From SIG307 sp964545045 (lineage in GTDB: Bacteria; Bacillota; Clostridia; Lachnospirales; Lachnospiraceae): a stretch of DNA of 64,000 nt. This document shows, piece after piece, positions 8,676 through 16,940 of the stretch; the stretch's first letter is position 1, and every line of letters begins with the position of its first letter. Where the stretch lies: NCBI GenBank assembly GCA_964545045.1, contig CAZJEN010000012.1:1-64000 (forward strand), given 5' to 3'. The position numbers and the translations under genes were made by a program. The notes under the pieces were generated by a model. That model saw only the letters and a list, made by a program, of their open reading frames with translations, was not told where the DNA came from and searched no databases.

Positions 8676-10660
8676 ATTGCATCTACCTCCGCCATAATTT
8701 GATTATTTGCAAATCCTCTTAAGTCCATAGCACCGGACGGACATGCAACCGTACAGCAACCGCAACCCTGACATACTGCCGGATTAACGGAAGCGACTCT
8801 TCTCACCTTGGTGGTTCTGTCAGGCATACGGAATTCCTTATCTACATAAGTAATCGCACCGTACGGACATACTCTCTCACAAGAGGAACAACCGTTACAC
8901 ATCAACTCGTTGGAGCTTGCTACACACGGGTTACCGGTGAGCTTATCCTTTGCAAGAAGGCCGATTACCTTGGAAGCTGCCGCACCTGCCTGGGATACGG
9001 TCTCCGGAATATCTTTCGGGCCCTGACAAGCACCGGACAGGAACACACCTGCCGTCGGGCTCTCTACCGGTCTTAACTTCGGATGTGCCTCTGTGAAGAA
9101 ATCGTTGGTATCCATACTTGCGGTCAGCATGGTAGCTAACGGACGAGCGGACTCATCCGGCTCGATAGCCGCTGCAAGAACCACAAGGTCTGCATCGATA
9201 TGAAGCTGCTTGTTTGCAATGAGGTCGGAAGCCTGTACCTTCAGCTTCTTGCCTTCCGGTGTAACCTTACCAACCATACCCTTGATGTACTTCACGCCGT
9301 ATTCTTCTACTGCACGACGATAGAATTCATCAAAGTTCTTACCCGGAGTTCTTACGTCGATGTAGAATACATATACCTCGGTATCCGGATACTTATCTCT
9401 TGTCAACATCGCATGCTTTGCGGTGTACATACAACAAATCTTGGAACAGTACTCCTTGCCCTTTTCCGCACAGGAATCACAACGGGAACCTACACACTGT
9501 ACAAATACGATGGTGTGCGGATGCTCGTGGTCGGACGGACGGAGTAGCTTACCTGCGGTCGGACCCGCAGCATTGGTCAAACGTTCAAACTCAAGGGAAG
9601 TAATAACGTCCTTGGACTGATTATACGCAAATTCGTCGAACTTGTCCATACTAATCGGATTGAAACCGGTTGCAACTACGATTGCACCGTACTTCTCCTC
9701 AATGAACTCATCCTTCTGGGTGTAATCGATTGCACCTGCCGCACAAACCTTTGCACAAAGTCCGCACTTACCGTTCTTCAGCATGTTACATGCATTCGGG
9801 TCGATGGTTGCCACCTTCGGAACCGCCTGTGCAAACGGAATGTAGATTGCGCTGCGGTTATCCATGCCGAGGTTGAACTCGTTCGGAACCTTCTTCATCG
9901 GACACTTTTCTACGCAGGCACCACAACCGGTACAAATGTCTTCTTTTACATAACGGGCATTCTTCTTAATGGTTACATCAAAGTTACCTACAAAGCCCTT
10001 TACCTCCGTTACTTCACTGTAGGAGAAGATACGAATCTTCTCGTTCTGGGCAACGTCTACCATCTTCGGGGTTAAGATACAAGCCGCACAGTCAAGGGTC
10101 GGGAATGTCTTATCTAACTGAGCCATCTTACCGCCGATGGTCGGCTTCTTCTCTACGATATCTACTTCAAAGCCCGCATCCGCAATATCAAGCGCGGTCT
10201 GGATACCGGCAATACCACCACCGATAACAAGCGCACGCTTCGTTACCGGAGACTCACCCGGAACTAGCGGGGTATTTAAGTTTACCTTTGCAACCGCTGC
10301 CTTACCGAGGATGATCGCCTTCTCGGTACCGGTTAACATATCCTTGTGAACCCAGGAACACTGCTCTCTGATGTTCGCAATCTCTACCATGTACGGATTT
10401 AATCCGGCTGCTGCAGCCGTCTTACGGAAGGTTGCTTCATGCATTCTCGGGGAACAGGAACATACCACGATACCCGTAAGATTGTGCTCCTTCACGGCAT
10501 CAATAATCATATTCTGACCGGCCTGGGAACACATATATTGATAATTGGTGGAAAAGACAACTCCCGGCTCGTTCTTTAAAGCTTCGGATACTGCCTGTAC
10601 ATCAACGGTACCTGCAATATTACTTCCGCACCAACATACAAAAACGCCAACTCTTTGCAT
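8666..10660 (-). CDS. hdrA: HdrA, FAD-containing heterodisulfide-reductase-like subunit
   Basis: A 664-residue HdrA. The N-terminal domain contains VFVCWCGSNI and CSCSPRMHEATFR, segments that line the HdrA core. The FAD-binding motif VIGGGIAGIQTALDIADAG lies near residue 148. Ferredoxin motifs follow: CTGCGACVEKCP near 242, CGLCAKVCAAG near 298, then CNGCSSCERVCP and CQGCGCCTVACP near the C-terminus. In characterised complexes the HdrA flavin is the site of electron bifurcation between a high-potential acceptor reached through HdrBC and low-potential ferredoxin. Here the gene sits between hdrC and flxD. It starts after AAAGGAC. Confidence 0.95.
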   Translation of the reverse strand: MQRVGVFVCWCGSNIAGTVDVQAVSEALKNEPGVVFSTNYQYMCSQAGQNMIIDAVKEHNLTGIVVCSCSPRMHEATFRKTAAAAGLNPYMVEIANIREQCSWVHKDMLTGTEKAIILGKAAVAKVNLNTPLVPGESPVTKRALVIGGGIAGIQTALDIADAGFEVDIVEKKPTIGGKMAQLDKTFPTLDCAACILTPKMVDVAQNEKIRIFSYSEVTEVKGFVGNFDVTIKKNARYVKEDICTGCGACVEKCPMKKVPNEFNLGMDNRSAIYIPFAQAVPKVATIDPNACNMLKNGKCGLCAKVCAAGAIDYTQKDEFIEEKYGAIVVATGFNPISMDKFDEFAYNQSKDVITSLEFERLTNAAGPTAGKLLRPSDHEHPHTIVFVQCVGSRCDSCAEKGKEYCSKICCMYTAKHAMLTRDKYPDTEVYVFYIDVRTPGKNFDEFYRRAVEEYGVKYIKGMVGKVTPEGKKLKVQASDLIANKQLHIDADLVVLAAAIEPDESARPLATMLTASMDTNDFFTEAHPKLRPVESPTAGVFLSGACQGPKDIPETVSQAGAAASKVIGLLAKDKLTGNPCVASSNELMCNGCSSCERVCPYGAITYVDKEFRMPDRTTKVRRVASVNPAVCQGCGCCTVACPSGAMDLRGFANNQIMAEVDAICK

Positions 10661-10674
10661 TTGTCCTTTCCTCC

Positions 10675-11061
10675 TTACTTACTGTACTTTCTGAATGCGC
10701 TGACAATCGCCTGCTGCGGCATCTCGTCATCCAGCAATGCCGGAATATCGTTTGCCGTCAGGTGATTTGCGCCCTGCTTGCGAATCGCTGCCAAACGAAC
10801 AGCTTCCACGAGCTTTGCCGGCTCAACGCCTCTCGGACAACGCTCGATACATGCAAAGCAAGACAAACATTTATATAATGATTCGGAAGCAAGCAACGGC
10901 TCGATATCGCCGCTCTCTACCATGTTTACAAACTGATGCGGGTGGAATTCCATCTCATCGTAAGCCGGACAAGATGCGGAACACTTACCGCAACGCATAC
11001 ACTTTCTCGGATTTACTCCGCTTCTGCGAATCACTTCTTCCTGAAGATTGTTGTTATGCAT
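10675..11061 (-). CDS. hdrC: HdrC, 4Fe-4S subunit
   Basis: A 128-residue protein with two ferredoxin motifs, CMRCGKCSASCPAYD near residue 21 and CLSCFACIERCPRG near 66, spaced as in HdrC. It links HdrA clusters to the catalytic HdrB. The reading frame overlaps the hdrB stop by 8 bases, and AAAGGAGG lies in front of the start. It ends 15 bases before hdrA. Confidence 0.93.
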   Translation of the reverse strand: MHNNNLQEEVIRRSGVNPRKCMRCGKCSASCPAYDEMEFHPHQFVNMVESGDIEPLLASESLYKCLSCFACIERCPRGVEPAKLVEAVRLAAIRKQGANHLTANDIPALLDDEMPQQAIVSAFRKYSK

Positions 11062-11845
11062 TGGTAGCCTCCTTTACTCCGAGGGCTTCCGCCAAAAGCT
11101 CGGTGAAATATACTACCGGAATGTCTGCACCGTTTTTAATCAGATTGTAACGGCAAAGCGGACATGCGGTAATAATCATCTCTGCGCCTGCTGCCTTCGC
11201 ATTCTCAACAACAGCATTGCTGTTCTTCTTAGCAAGCTCCGGACTTTCCATTGCGATATAGCCACCGCAACATTCGTTACGCTTTGCATATACCACCGGA
11301 GTCGCACCGAGAGCCGCAATCAAATCCTCCATAATGGTCGGATTCTCAGCATCATCCATCTGCATAACGCTGCTCGGTCTTAATAACAGACAGCCGTAAT
11401 ATGCCGCAATCTTCTTACCGGTTAAGGCATTTACTACCTTTTCCTTTACGGCATCAAAGCCTACCGTATCACGAAGCATTTCCAGATAATGCACTACCTG
11501 AGCCTCTCCTGCATACGGGGTCTCGTTAGCCATGTAGCGGTTTGCCTTATCGGCAAACTCCTTATCGTTCTGCATCGCATAATTGGTCTGCTTAATTACA
11601 TTATGGCAAGCGGAACATACGGTAACAAGCGGCTGTTCCTTCGCTGCTGCTTCCATCAAAGCGCGCACGGAAGAAAGCTTGGTTGCAACCTCGTCCTTTG
11701 CGGTAGTAAATACACCGCCGCAGCACTGCCAATCTTCGATTTCTTCAAGAGTAATACCTAAAGCTTCGGCAGACTTGTACGCATAAGTGTCCAGGTCCTT
11801 TGCCTTGTTCTTTAAGGTACAGCCCGGGAAATAACTAACTTTCAT
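11054..11845 (-). CDS. hdrB: HdrB, CCG-domain subunit
   Basis: A 263-residue protein with two cysteine-rich CCG domains. The first has FPGCTLK, WQCCGG near residue 40 and CSACHN near 76. The second has YYGCLLLRP, ECCGGY near 190 and CPLCRYN near 230. In methanogens these cysteines hold two noncubane [4Fe-4S] clusters that reduce a disulfide. All expected cysteines are present, so the site looks functional. The physiological acceptor here is not shown by sequence. A disulfide or protein partner is possible, but the immediate neighbourhood of frdAB suggests that electrons are finally used for fumarate. Confidence 0.93.
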   Translation of the reverse strand: MKVSYFPGCTLKNKAKDLDTYAYKSAEALGITLEEIEDWQCCGGVFTTAKDEVATKLSSVRALMEAAAKEQPLVTVCSACHNVIKQTNYAMQNDKEFADKANRYMANETPYAGEAQVVHYLEMLRDTVGFDAVKEKVVNALTGKKIAAYYGCLLLRPSSVMQMDDAENPTIMEDLIAALGATPVVYAKRNECCGGYIAMESPELAKKNSNAVVENAKAAGAEMIITACPLCRYNLIKNGADIPVVYFTELLAEALGVKEATNA

Positions 11846-11860
11846 CTCATTACCTCCAGT

Positions 11861-13237
11861 TTATACCATTTCTTCCGGATGGAATACTTCGTCAAACTTT
11901 TCAGCAGTTAAAAAGCCGAGTTCAACACATGCCTCTTTCAGTGAAATATTATCCTTAAATGCCTTCTTTGCGGTCTTAGCGGCATTCTCGTATCCAATGT
12001 ACGGATTCAGCGCCGTAACAAGCATCAGGGAGTTGTGCAGATTGTGGTGCATCTTCTCCTTGTTTGCCTTAATACCGACAGCACAATTCTTGTTGAAGGA
12101 AACGATTGCCTCTGCCAACAGTCTTGCGGACTGAAGGAAGTTATAAATACATACCGGCATGAATACGTTTAACTCGAAGTTACCCTGGGAAGCAGCCATA
12201 CCTACAGCCACATCGTTACCCATTACCTGAACGGCAACCATGGTAACAGCCTCACACTGGGTCGGGTTAACCTTACCCGGCATGATGGAAGAGCCCGGCT
12301 CGTTCTCCGGAATGAAGATCTCACCAAGACCGTCTCTCGGACCGGAAGCCAACCAACGAACATCGTTTGCAATCTTCATCATATCGCAGGCAAGTGCCTT
12401 GATTGCACCGTGAGCAAATACAAGCTCATCCTTGGAGGTCAGTGCATGGAACTTGTTTGCGGCAGTCTTGAACGGCTTACCGGTAATCTTACCAACCTCA
12501 TCAGCTACCTTCTCTGCAAAGGAAGCCGGAGCGTTTAAGCCGGTTCCTACTGCGGTACCGCCAAGTGCTAACTCGTAAAGCGGCTCGATGGAACGACGGA
12601 TTAACTCTACATCCTTCTCTAAGCTGGAACGCCATCCGCTGATTTCCTGGCTGAACTTAATCGGAGTTGCATCCTGTAAGTGGGTTCTACCGCTCTTAAC
12701 GATGCCTTCGTTCTCCTCTTCCAGTCTCTTAAAGGTAGCAATCAGCTCCTCAGCTGCCGGAATCAACTTATCTTCTAAGGTCAATACCGCTGCAATGTGC
12801 ATTGCGGTCGGGAACGTATCGTTGGAAGACTGGCTCATATTGGAATCATCGTTCGGATGAAGTAAAGTCTTTCCTAAGATCTGATTTCCTCTGTTTGCGA
12901 TAACCTCATTCGCATTCATGTTAGACTGGGTACCGGAACCGGTCTGCCATACAACAAGCGGGAAGTTTGCGTTCAGCTTGCCTTCCATAATCTCATCACA
13001 AGCCGCCTTAATTGCGCCAAGCTTCTCATCCGTCATCTTCTCCGGACGTAAGCAGTTATTGGTAATAGCCGCTGCCTTCTTTAAAACGCCGAAAGCATGA
13101 ATAATCTCAGCCGGCATGGTCTCGATACCAACACCGATTTCAAAGTTCTCGTGGCTTCTCTGGGTCTGAGCCGCCCAAAGACAATCTGCCGGAACCTTCA
13201 TTTCACCCATAGAATCATGTTCAATACGATATTCCAT
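11861..13237 (-). CDS. fumC: Fumarate hydratase, class II
   Basis: A 458-residue fumarase of the aspartase/fumarase superfamily. The signature GSSIMPGKVNPTQCE lies near residue 316, and SGRTHLQDATP (the catalytic TH region) near 183. TGSGTQSNMNANEV near residue 98 is the B-site loop. It is an oxygen-tolerant class II enzyme, with no cluster cysteines. Here it should dehydrate malate to fumarate for the reductase encoded downstream. It lies 26 bases after mdh and 15 before hdrB. Aspartase is excluded mainly by context and close fumarase-like motifs. Confidence 0.94.
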   Translation of the reverse strand: MEYRIEHDSMGEMKVPADCLWAAQTQRSHENFEIGVGIETMPAEIIHAFGVLKKAAAITNNCLRPEKMTDEKLGAIKAACDEIMEGKLNANFPLVVWQTGSGTQSNMNANEVIANRGNQILGKTLLHPNDDSNMSQSSNDTFPTAMHIAAVLTLEDKLIPAAEELIATFKRLEEENEGIVKSGRTHLQDATPIKFSQEISGWRSSLEKDVELIRRSIEPLYELALGGTAVGTGLNAPASFAEKVADEVGKITGKPFKTAANKFHALTSKDELVFAHGAIKALACDMMKIANDVRWLASGPRDGLGEIFIPENEPGSSIMPGKVNPTQCEAVTMVAVQVMGNDVAVGMAASQGNFELNVFMPVCIYNFLQSARLLAEAIVSFNKNCAVGIKANKEKMHHNLHNSLMLVTALNPYIGYENAAKTAKKAFKDNISLKEACVELGFLTAEKFDEVFHPEEMV

Positions 13238-13263
13238 CTTCTTATCCCTTTCTATTTAAAAAA

Positions 13264-14205
13264 TTATATATTAAGACTCTTGATTAAATCCTTCAATACG
13301 CCTGCACTGTTATGAAGAGCCGCAACCTCTTCTCCGTTTAACGGAAGCATAATCTTGCTGTGTGCACCCTTGTTGCCTACAACATTCAAAAGGCTTAAGC
13401 ATACATCGTCAATGCCGTACTCACCGTTTAACATAGTAGAAACGGTAAGGGTCGTGTCGATACCCTTCAGGAGACACTGAATCACATGACAGACGGACAC
13501 GGACACCGCATAGAAGGTAGCACCCTTACGTGCAATGACACGTGCGCCGGACTTACGCACATAATTCTCAACTTCATCACGCTTGAACTCCGGATATTCC
13601 ACCTTGTTCAGAATAGCATTTCTGTAGCTTTCTACCGGCACATTGGAAATATTTGCAATGGACCACGGAACAAAGGAGCTGTCACCGTGCTCACCAAGAA
13701 CGTAAGCATGTACGTTCTTCTGATTTACATCGTAATACTCTGCAACTCTTGCACGAAGTCTTGCGGTATCAAGAATGGTACCGGAACCGATAACGCGTTC
13801 CTGCGGAAGGCCGGTGTGCTTTAAGAACACATAAGTCAAAATATCTACCGGATTACTTACAATAACATAGGTGGCATTCGGTGCCACCGGAACGATTTTG
13901 TCTGCAATATCCTTAATAATATCAACATTGGTCTGTGCAAGGTCAAGTCTGGACTGTCCAGCCTTTCTGGCCATACCGGATGTGATAACAACAATATCGG
14001 AATCCTTGGCATCGTCATATGTACCTGCATAAATACTTACCGGATTACAGAACGGAACACCCTGTCTGATATCCAGTGCCTCACCAAGCGATTTCTCATG
14101 ATTTACATCAATCATAACAATTTCTGACGCAAGTCCCATAATCGTAAGCGTATAAGCAATAGTGGAACCTACATTTCCAGAACCGATAACCGTAATCTTG
14201 TTCAT
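13264..14205 (-). CDS. mdh: LDH-fold malate dehydrogenase
   Basis: A 313-residue protein of the lactate/malate dehydrogenase family. The NAD motif GSGNVGSTIAYTL is at the N-terminus, the DTARLRARVAEY segment supplies a substrate arginine, and GEHGDS carries the catalytic histidine. The specificity loop reads ARKAGQSRLDL. The residue that is glutamine in lactate dehydrogenases is arginine here, the malate dehydrogenase state. That and the fumC neighbour support oxaloacetate reduction. The ATG at 14205 follows GAGAGAGGTG. It is the first gene of the succinate operon. An automated annotation might call it L-lactate dehydrogenase. Confidence 0.88.
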   Translation of the reverse strand: MNKITVIGSGNVGSTIAYTLTIMGLASEIVMIDVNHEKSLGEALDIRQGVPFCNPVSIYAGTYDDAKDSDIVVITSGMARKAGQSRLDLAQTNVDIIKDIADKIVPVAPNATYVIVSNPVDILTYVFLKHTGLPQERVIGSGTILDTARLRARVAEYYDVNQKNVHAYVLGEHGDSSFVPWSIANISNVPVESYRNAILNKVEYPEFKRDEVENYVRKSGARVIARKGATFYAVSVSVCHVIQCLLKGIDTTLTVSTMLNGEYGIDDVCLSLLNVVGNKGAHSKIMLPLNGEEVAALHNSAGVLKDLIKSLNI

Positions 14206-14258
14206 TAAAGCACCTCTCTCTTTCAAGAATAGTATTTGTTTATTTTTTAACGAGCCCC

Positions 14259-14287
14259 ATTATAATACTTTTTTTTACATTTTTCAA
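14259..14287 (-). promoter_or_regulatory. Promoter of the mdh-to-pckA succinate operon
   Basis: On the minus strand TTGAAA (14287-14282) and TATAAT (14264-14259) are separated by 17 bases, upstream of the mdh ribosome site. The -35 box is overlapped by one arm of an inverted repeat (AAGTAGTTT at 14286-14294, AAACTACTT at 14323-14331). That repeat could be an operator or the weak end of the preceding transcript. No other strong promoter was seen inside the operon. Confidence 0.75.
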
Positions 14288-14325
14288 GTAGTTTCGTAAT
14301 TAATTTTCATTCCTGTTAAAAAAAA

Positions 14326-15747
14326 CTACTTTAATACGGATACCGCATCGGTAATTGTCTTTTCCAATGCCTCTCTTCCGTACTTATCTACTTCGGCCTT
14401 ATTCTTTTCTCCGTGAGTCAGACAACCGGCACCGCCGATACATCCTCCGACACAGGCCATTCCTTCGATAAAGTTTGCATCCAATACATTCTTACTTTTT
14501 TTCAAAAGTGCCGTTCTGCAAGCTTCGATACCGTCACAGGAAACCGCCTTTAAATCAAACTCGATATTCTGCTCCTTTAACGCCTGGGTAACCGCATCGG
14601 ACAAGCCGCCGGTACGTGCAAAAATTCTTCCGAAATAGGAAGCATTATCCAAAACACCTTCACCCAACGTCGTAATATCGATACCCTTGCTGTCATACAA
14701 CGCCTGTAATTCTTCAAAGGTCAGTACGGAATCCACGTACGGTCTTACACTCTCCTGCTTCATCTCCGCCTTCTTTGCGGTACACGGTCCGATAAAAATA
14801 ACCTTCGCGTTCTCATCTCTGTCCTTAATATACTTTGCAAGCGCACCCATCGGAGACAGGTTATGAGATACATACGGCATCAAATCAGGGAATGCGGATT
14901 TAATATAGGAAACAAATGCCGGACAGCAGGAGCTGGTTAAAAAGCCCTTTTCCACAAGCTCCTTCGATTCGGACATCGCTACCATATCCGCTCCCAGTGC
15001 TGCCTCGATTACGGTATGGAAGCCCAGTTCCTTCATGCCGGTGATTACCTGACCCAGCTTTGCATAGGTAAACTGACTGGAAATCGACGGTGCAACCACT
15101 GCATACACCTTATACTTTTTATTGTTGTCGCTCTTCTTAATGAGATCGATGGCATCCAGTATATAAGACTTATCCATAATCGCACCGAACGGGCACTGGT
15201 AAACACAAGCTCCGCAGGAGATACACTTCTCGTTATCAATTGCTGCGGAATTGTTCTTATTAATAGTAATCGCCTTTACCTTACAAGCATTCTGACACGG
15301 GCGCTTCCGGTTTACGATTGCAGAAAACGGACATACCTTCGCACACTGACCGCACTCTACACACTTGGACTTATCGATATGTGCCACATGATTGTGATCG
15401 AAGGAAAGTGCTCCCCGTTTACATACATCTTCACATCTGTGGGCCAAACAACCCCGGCAGGAATCCGTCACCTCATAACCCGCGGACGGACATTCGTCAC
15501 ACGCAATCTCGATTACCTCGATTACATTCGGATTCTCCTTGTCTCCCCCCATAACAACCTTTACACGTTCTGCCAGGATGGCTCTTTCCTTATACACGCA
15601 GCAGCGCATCGTCGGCGTTTTCCCCGGGACAATCATTTGCGGAATGTCCAAAACCTTTTCAAGCAGGGTATCGTTCCATGCATGTCTCGCCACCTCGCGA
15701 AGCACCTTATACTTTAAGTGTTGCACCTTCGTATCAAACTTTCTCAT
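14326..15747 (-). CDS. Monomeric [FeFe]-hydrogenase, group B-like
   Basis: A 473-residue protein. The N-terminal part is cysteine-rich (CDECPSAGYEV, CRGCLAHRCEDVC), followed by ferredoxin motifs CVECGQCAKVCP and CISCGACVYQCP near residues 130-190. The H-cluster domain has the three signatures TSSCCPAFV, IGPCTAKKAEM and EGMACVGGCIGGAG. The TSxCCPAF form of the first and the architecture fit group B [FeFe]-hydrogenases, which are usually monomeric and ferredoxin-linked and whose role is poorly known. It lies downstream of the sensory hydrogenase and phosphatase on the same strand, 20 bases apart. It starts after AAGGAGT. Confidence 0.88.
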   Translation of the reverse strand: MRKFDTKVQHLKYKVLREVARHAWNDTLLEKVLDIPQMIVPGKTPTMRCCVYKERAILAERVKVVMGGDKENPNVIEVIEIACDECPSAGYEVTDSCRGCLAHRCEDVCKRGALSFDHNHVAHIDKSKCVECGQCAKVCPFSAIVNRKRPCQNACKVKAITINKNNSAAIDNEKCISCGACVYQCPFGAIMDKSYILDAIDLIKKSDNNKKYKVYAVVAPSISSQFTYAKLGQVITGMKELGFHTVIEAALGADMVAMSESKELVEKGFLTSSCCPAFVSYIKSAFPDLMPYVSHNLSPMGALAKYIKDRDENAKVIFIGPCTAKKAEMKQESVRPYVDSVLTFEELQALYDSKGIDITTLGEGVLDNASYFGRIFARTGGLSDAVTQALKEQNIEFDLKAVSCDGIEACRTALLKKSKNVLDANFIEGMACVGGCIGGAGCLTHGEKNKAEVDKYGREALEKTITDAVSVLK

Positions 15748-15767
15748 CTGACGTTTACTCCTTATAA

Positions 15768-16940
15768 TTAGAAATAACTCACTTTAATTCGCTTTCCCAT
15801 CTGCTTCAAACACTTTGACAACTCTTCCACCAGATTCATTTTAATACTGAAATTAATCGGCAAATCCGGATTCTGATGTGCAGGATTAATCGCTCTTCCC
15901 ACATAAAAATTGATATCCGTCGCCTCCTCAAAAAGCAACCGGCAAATCAAAGCCGCACCGTCCCGATTATAATTCCACTCTTCATACTTTTCATTTTCGC
16001 CCAGATAATCCTTGGCATATTCAAGCACGCGGTTTACGGTAATAACGCCCTCCGTCACAAGATCCACACCTTCAATATGAGCAATCGGCGGAATATCCGA
16101 TTTTGCAAAATCTAGGCTCGCCCTAAGTGGCTTGCCCAAATACTTTGCCGCAATGGAAGAGGTGGTACCTCCGCAAATAATATGCTTTCCTTCCTTAGAG
16201 AAGAATAAGGACATCATCCGGTCGTTATCGTCACGATTCGCCGGCGGCCCGAACAAAATGTTCATCGGCTCCCGTCTTCTGATTTTAACGATACAGGCCG
16301 TTGCGTCGTCTCCCGGTTTGTACCCGTAAAGCTTATCACACTCTTCCACCAAAAGCGTGGAAAGATTTTTGGCCGTAAGACCGCTGACCGACATAGTCTC
16401 CATGAAATCAATGATTTCCTCGCGCCTCCAACCGAAATTGTAGGCCATACCGATGCCCGCATGGGGACATCCGTCACTCATAGCAATGAAAATATCATTT
16501 TCCTGAAGCCGCACCGTGGTCTTATAAATCTTCTTTCCGCTGATATTCATTTCGGTTTTCGGATAATCGTAATTTACGTTATCCCGGAGAATAATTACCT
16601 GCGGGTTATCGTATTGAATAATTTCCGCGGTCTCATTCTCTATCAAATGTATAATCGTAAAGGTAGAATAAGCCACTCCTCTAACCGAGCAAACCGGAAG
16701 AGTTGCCGCAATCGTCTCTACACACTCCTCCAACGGTAGCCCCGCTGCCATCATGGTAGAAATAATCTTCGACGTAAGCGTAGACAAAATACTTGCCTTT
16801 ACGCCGCTTCCGAGGCCGTCTGCCAGCACAATCACCGTGGAGTTTTCACTTTGCTCCACAATATCTACATGGTCGCCGCAAAGCTGTTCTCCGTAATGAT
16901 TGATGCTTTTAAATCCGATATCAACACATAAATCATTCAT
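15768..16940 (-). CDS. SpoIIE/PP2C-family serine phosphatase
   Basis: A 390-residue protein whose first 230 residues form a SpoIIE-like PP2C phosphatase. The metal aspartates are visible in VLADGLGSG near residue 40, AMSDGCPHAGIG near 153, and GDDATACIV near 215. The remaining 160 residues have no motif I recognise. The ATG overlaps the stop of the PAS-hydrogenase gene by 8 bases, so the two products are probably made together. Genes for such phosphatases are known next to sensory [FeFe]-hydrogenases. It likely dephosphorylates a serine/threonine phosphoprotein in response to the hydrogenase. The substrate is not encoded nearby in an obvious form. Confidence 0.85.
   Translation of the reverse strand: MNDLCVDIGFKSINHYGEQLCGDHVDIVEQSENSTVIVLADGLGSGVKASILSTLTSKIISTMMAAGLPLEECVETIAATLPVCSVRGVAYSTFTIIHLIENETAEIIQYDNPQVIILRDNVNYDYPKTEMNISGKKIYKTTVRLQENDIFIAMSDGCPHAGIGMAYNFGWRREEIIDFMETMSVSGLTAKNLSTLLVEECDKLYGYKPGDDATACIVKIRRREPMNILFGPPANRDDNDRMMSLFFSKEGKHIICGGTTSSIAAKYLGKPLRASLDFAKSDIPPIAHIEGVDLVTEGVITVNRVLEYAKDYLGENEKYEEWNYNRDGAALICRLLFEEATDINFYVGRAINPAHQNPDLPINFSIKMNLVEELSKCLKQMGKRIKVSYF

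Noticed and set aside
13264..14205. L-lactate dehydrogenase as the call
   Set aside because: The substrate-loop residue is arginine, not glutamine, and the gene leads an operon with fumarase and fumarate reductase.
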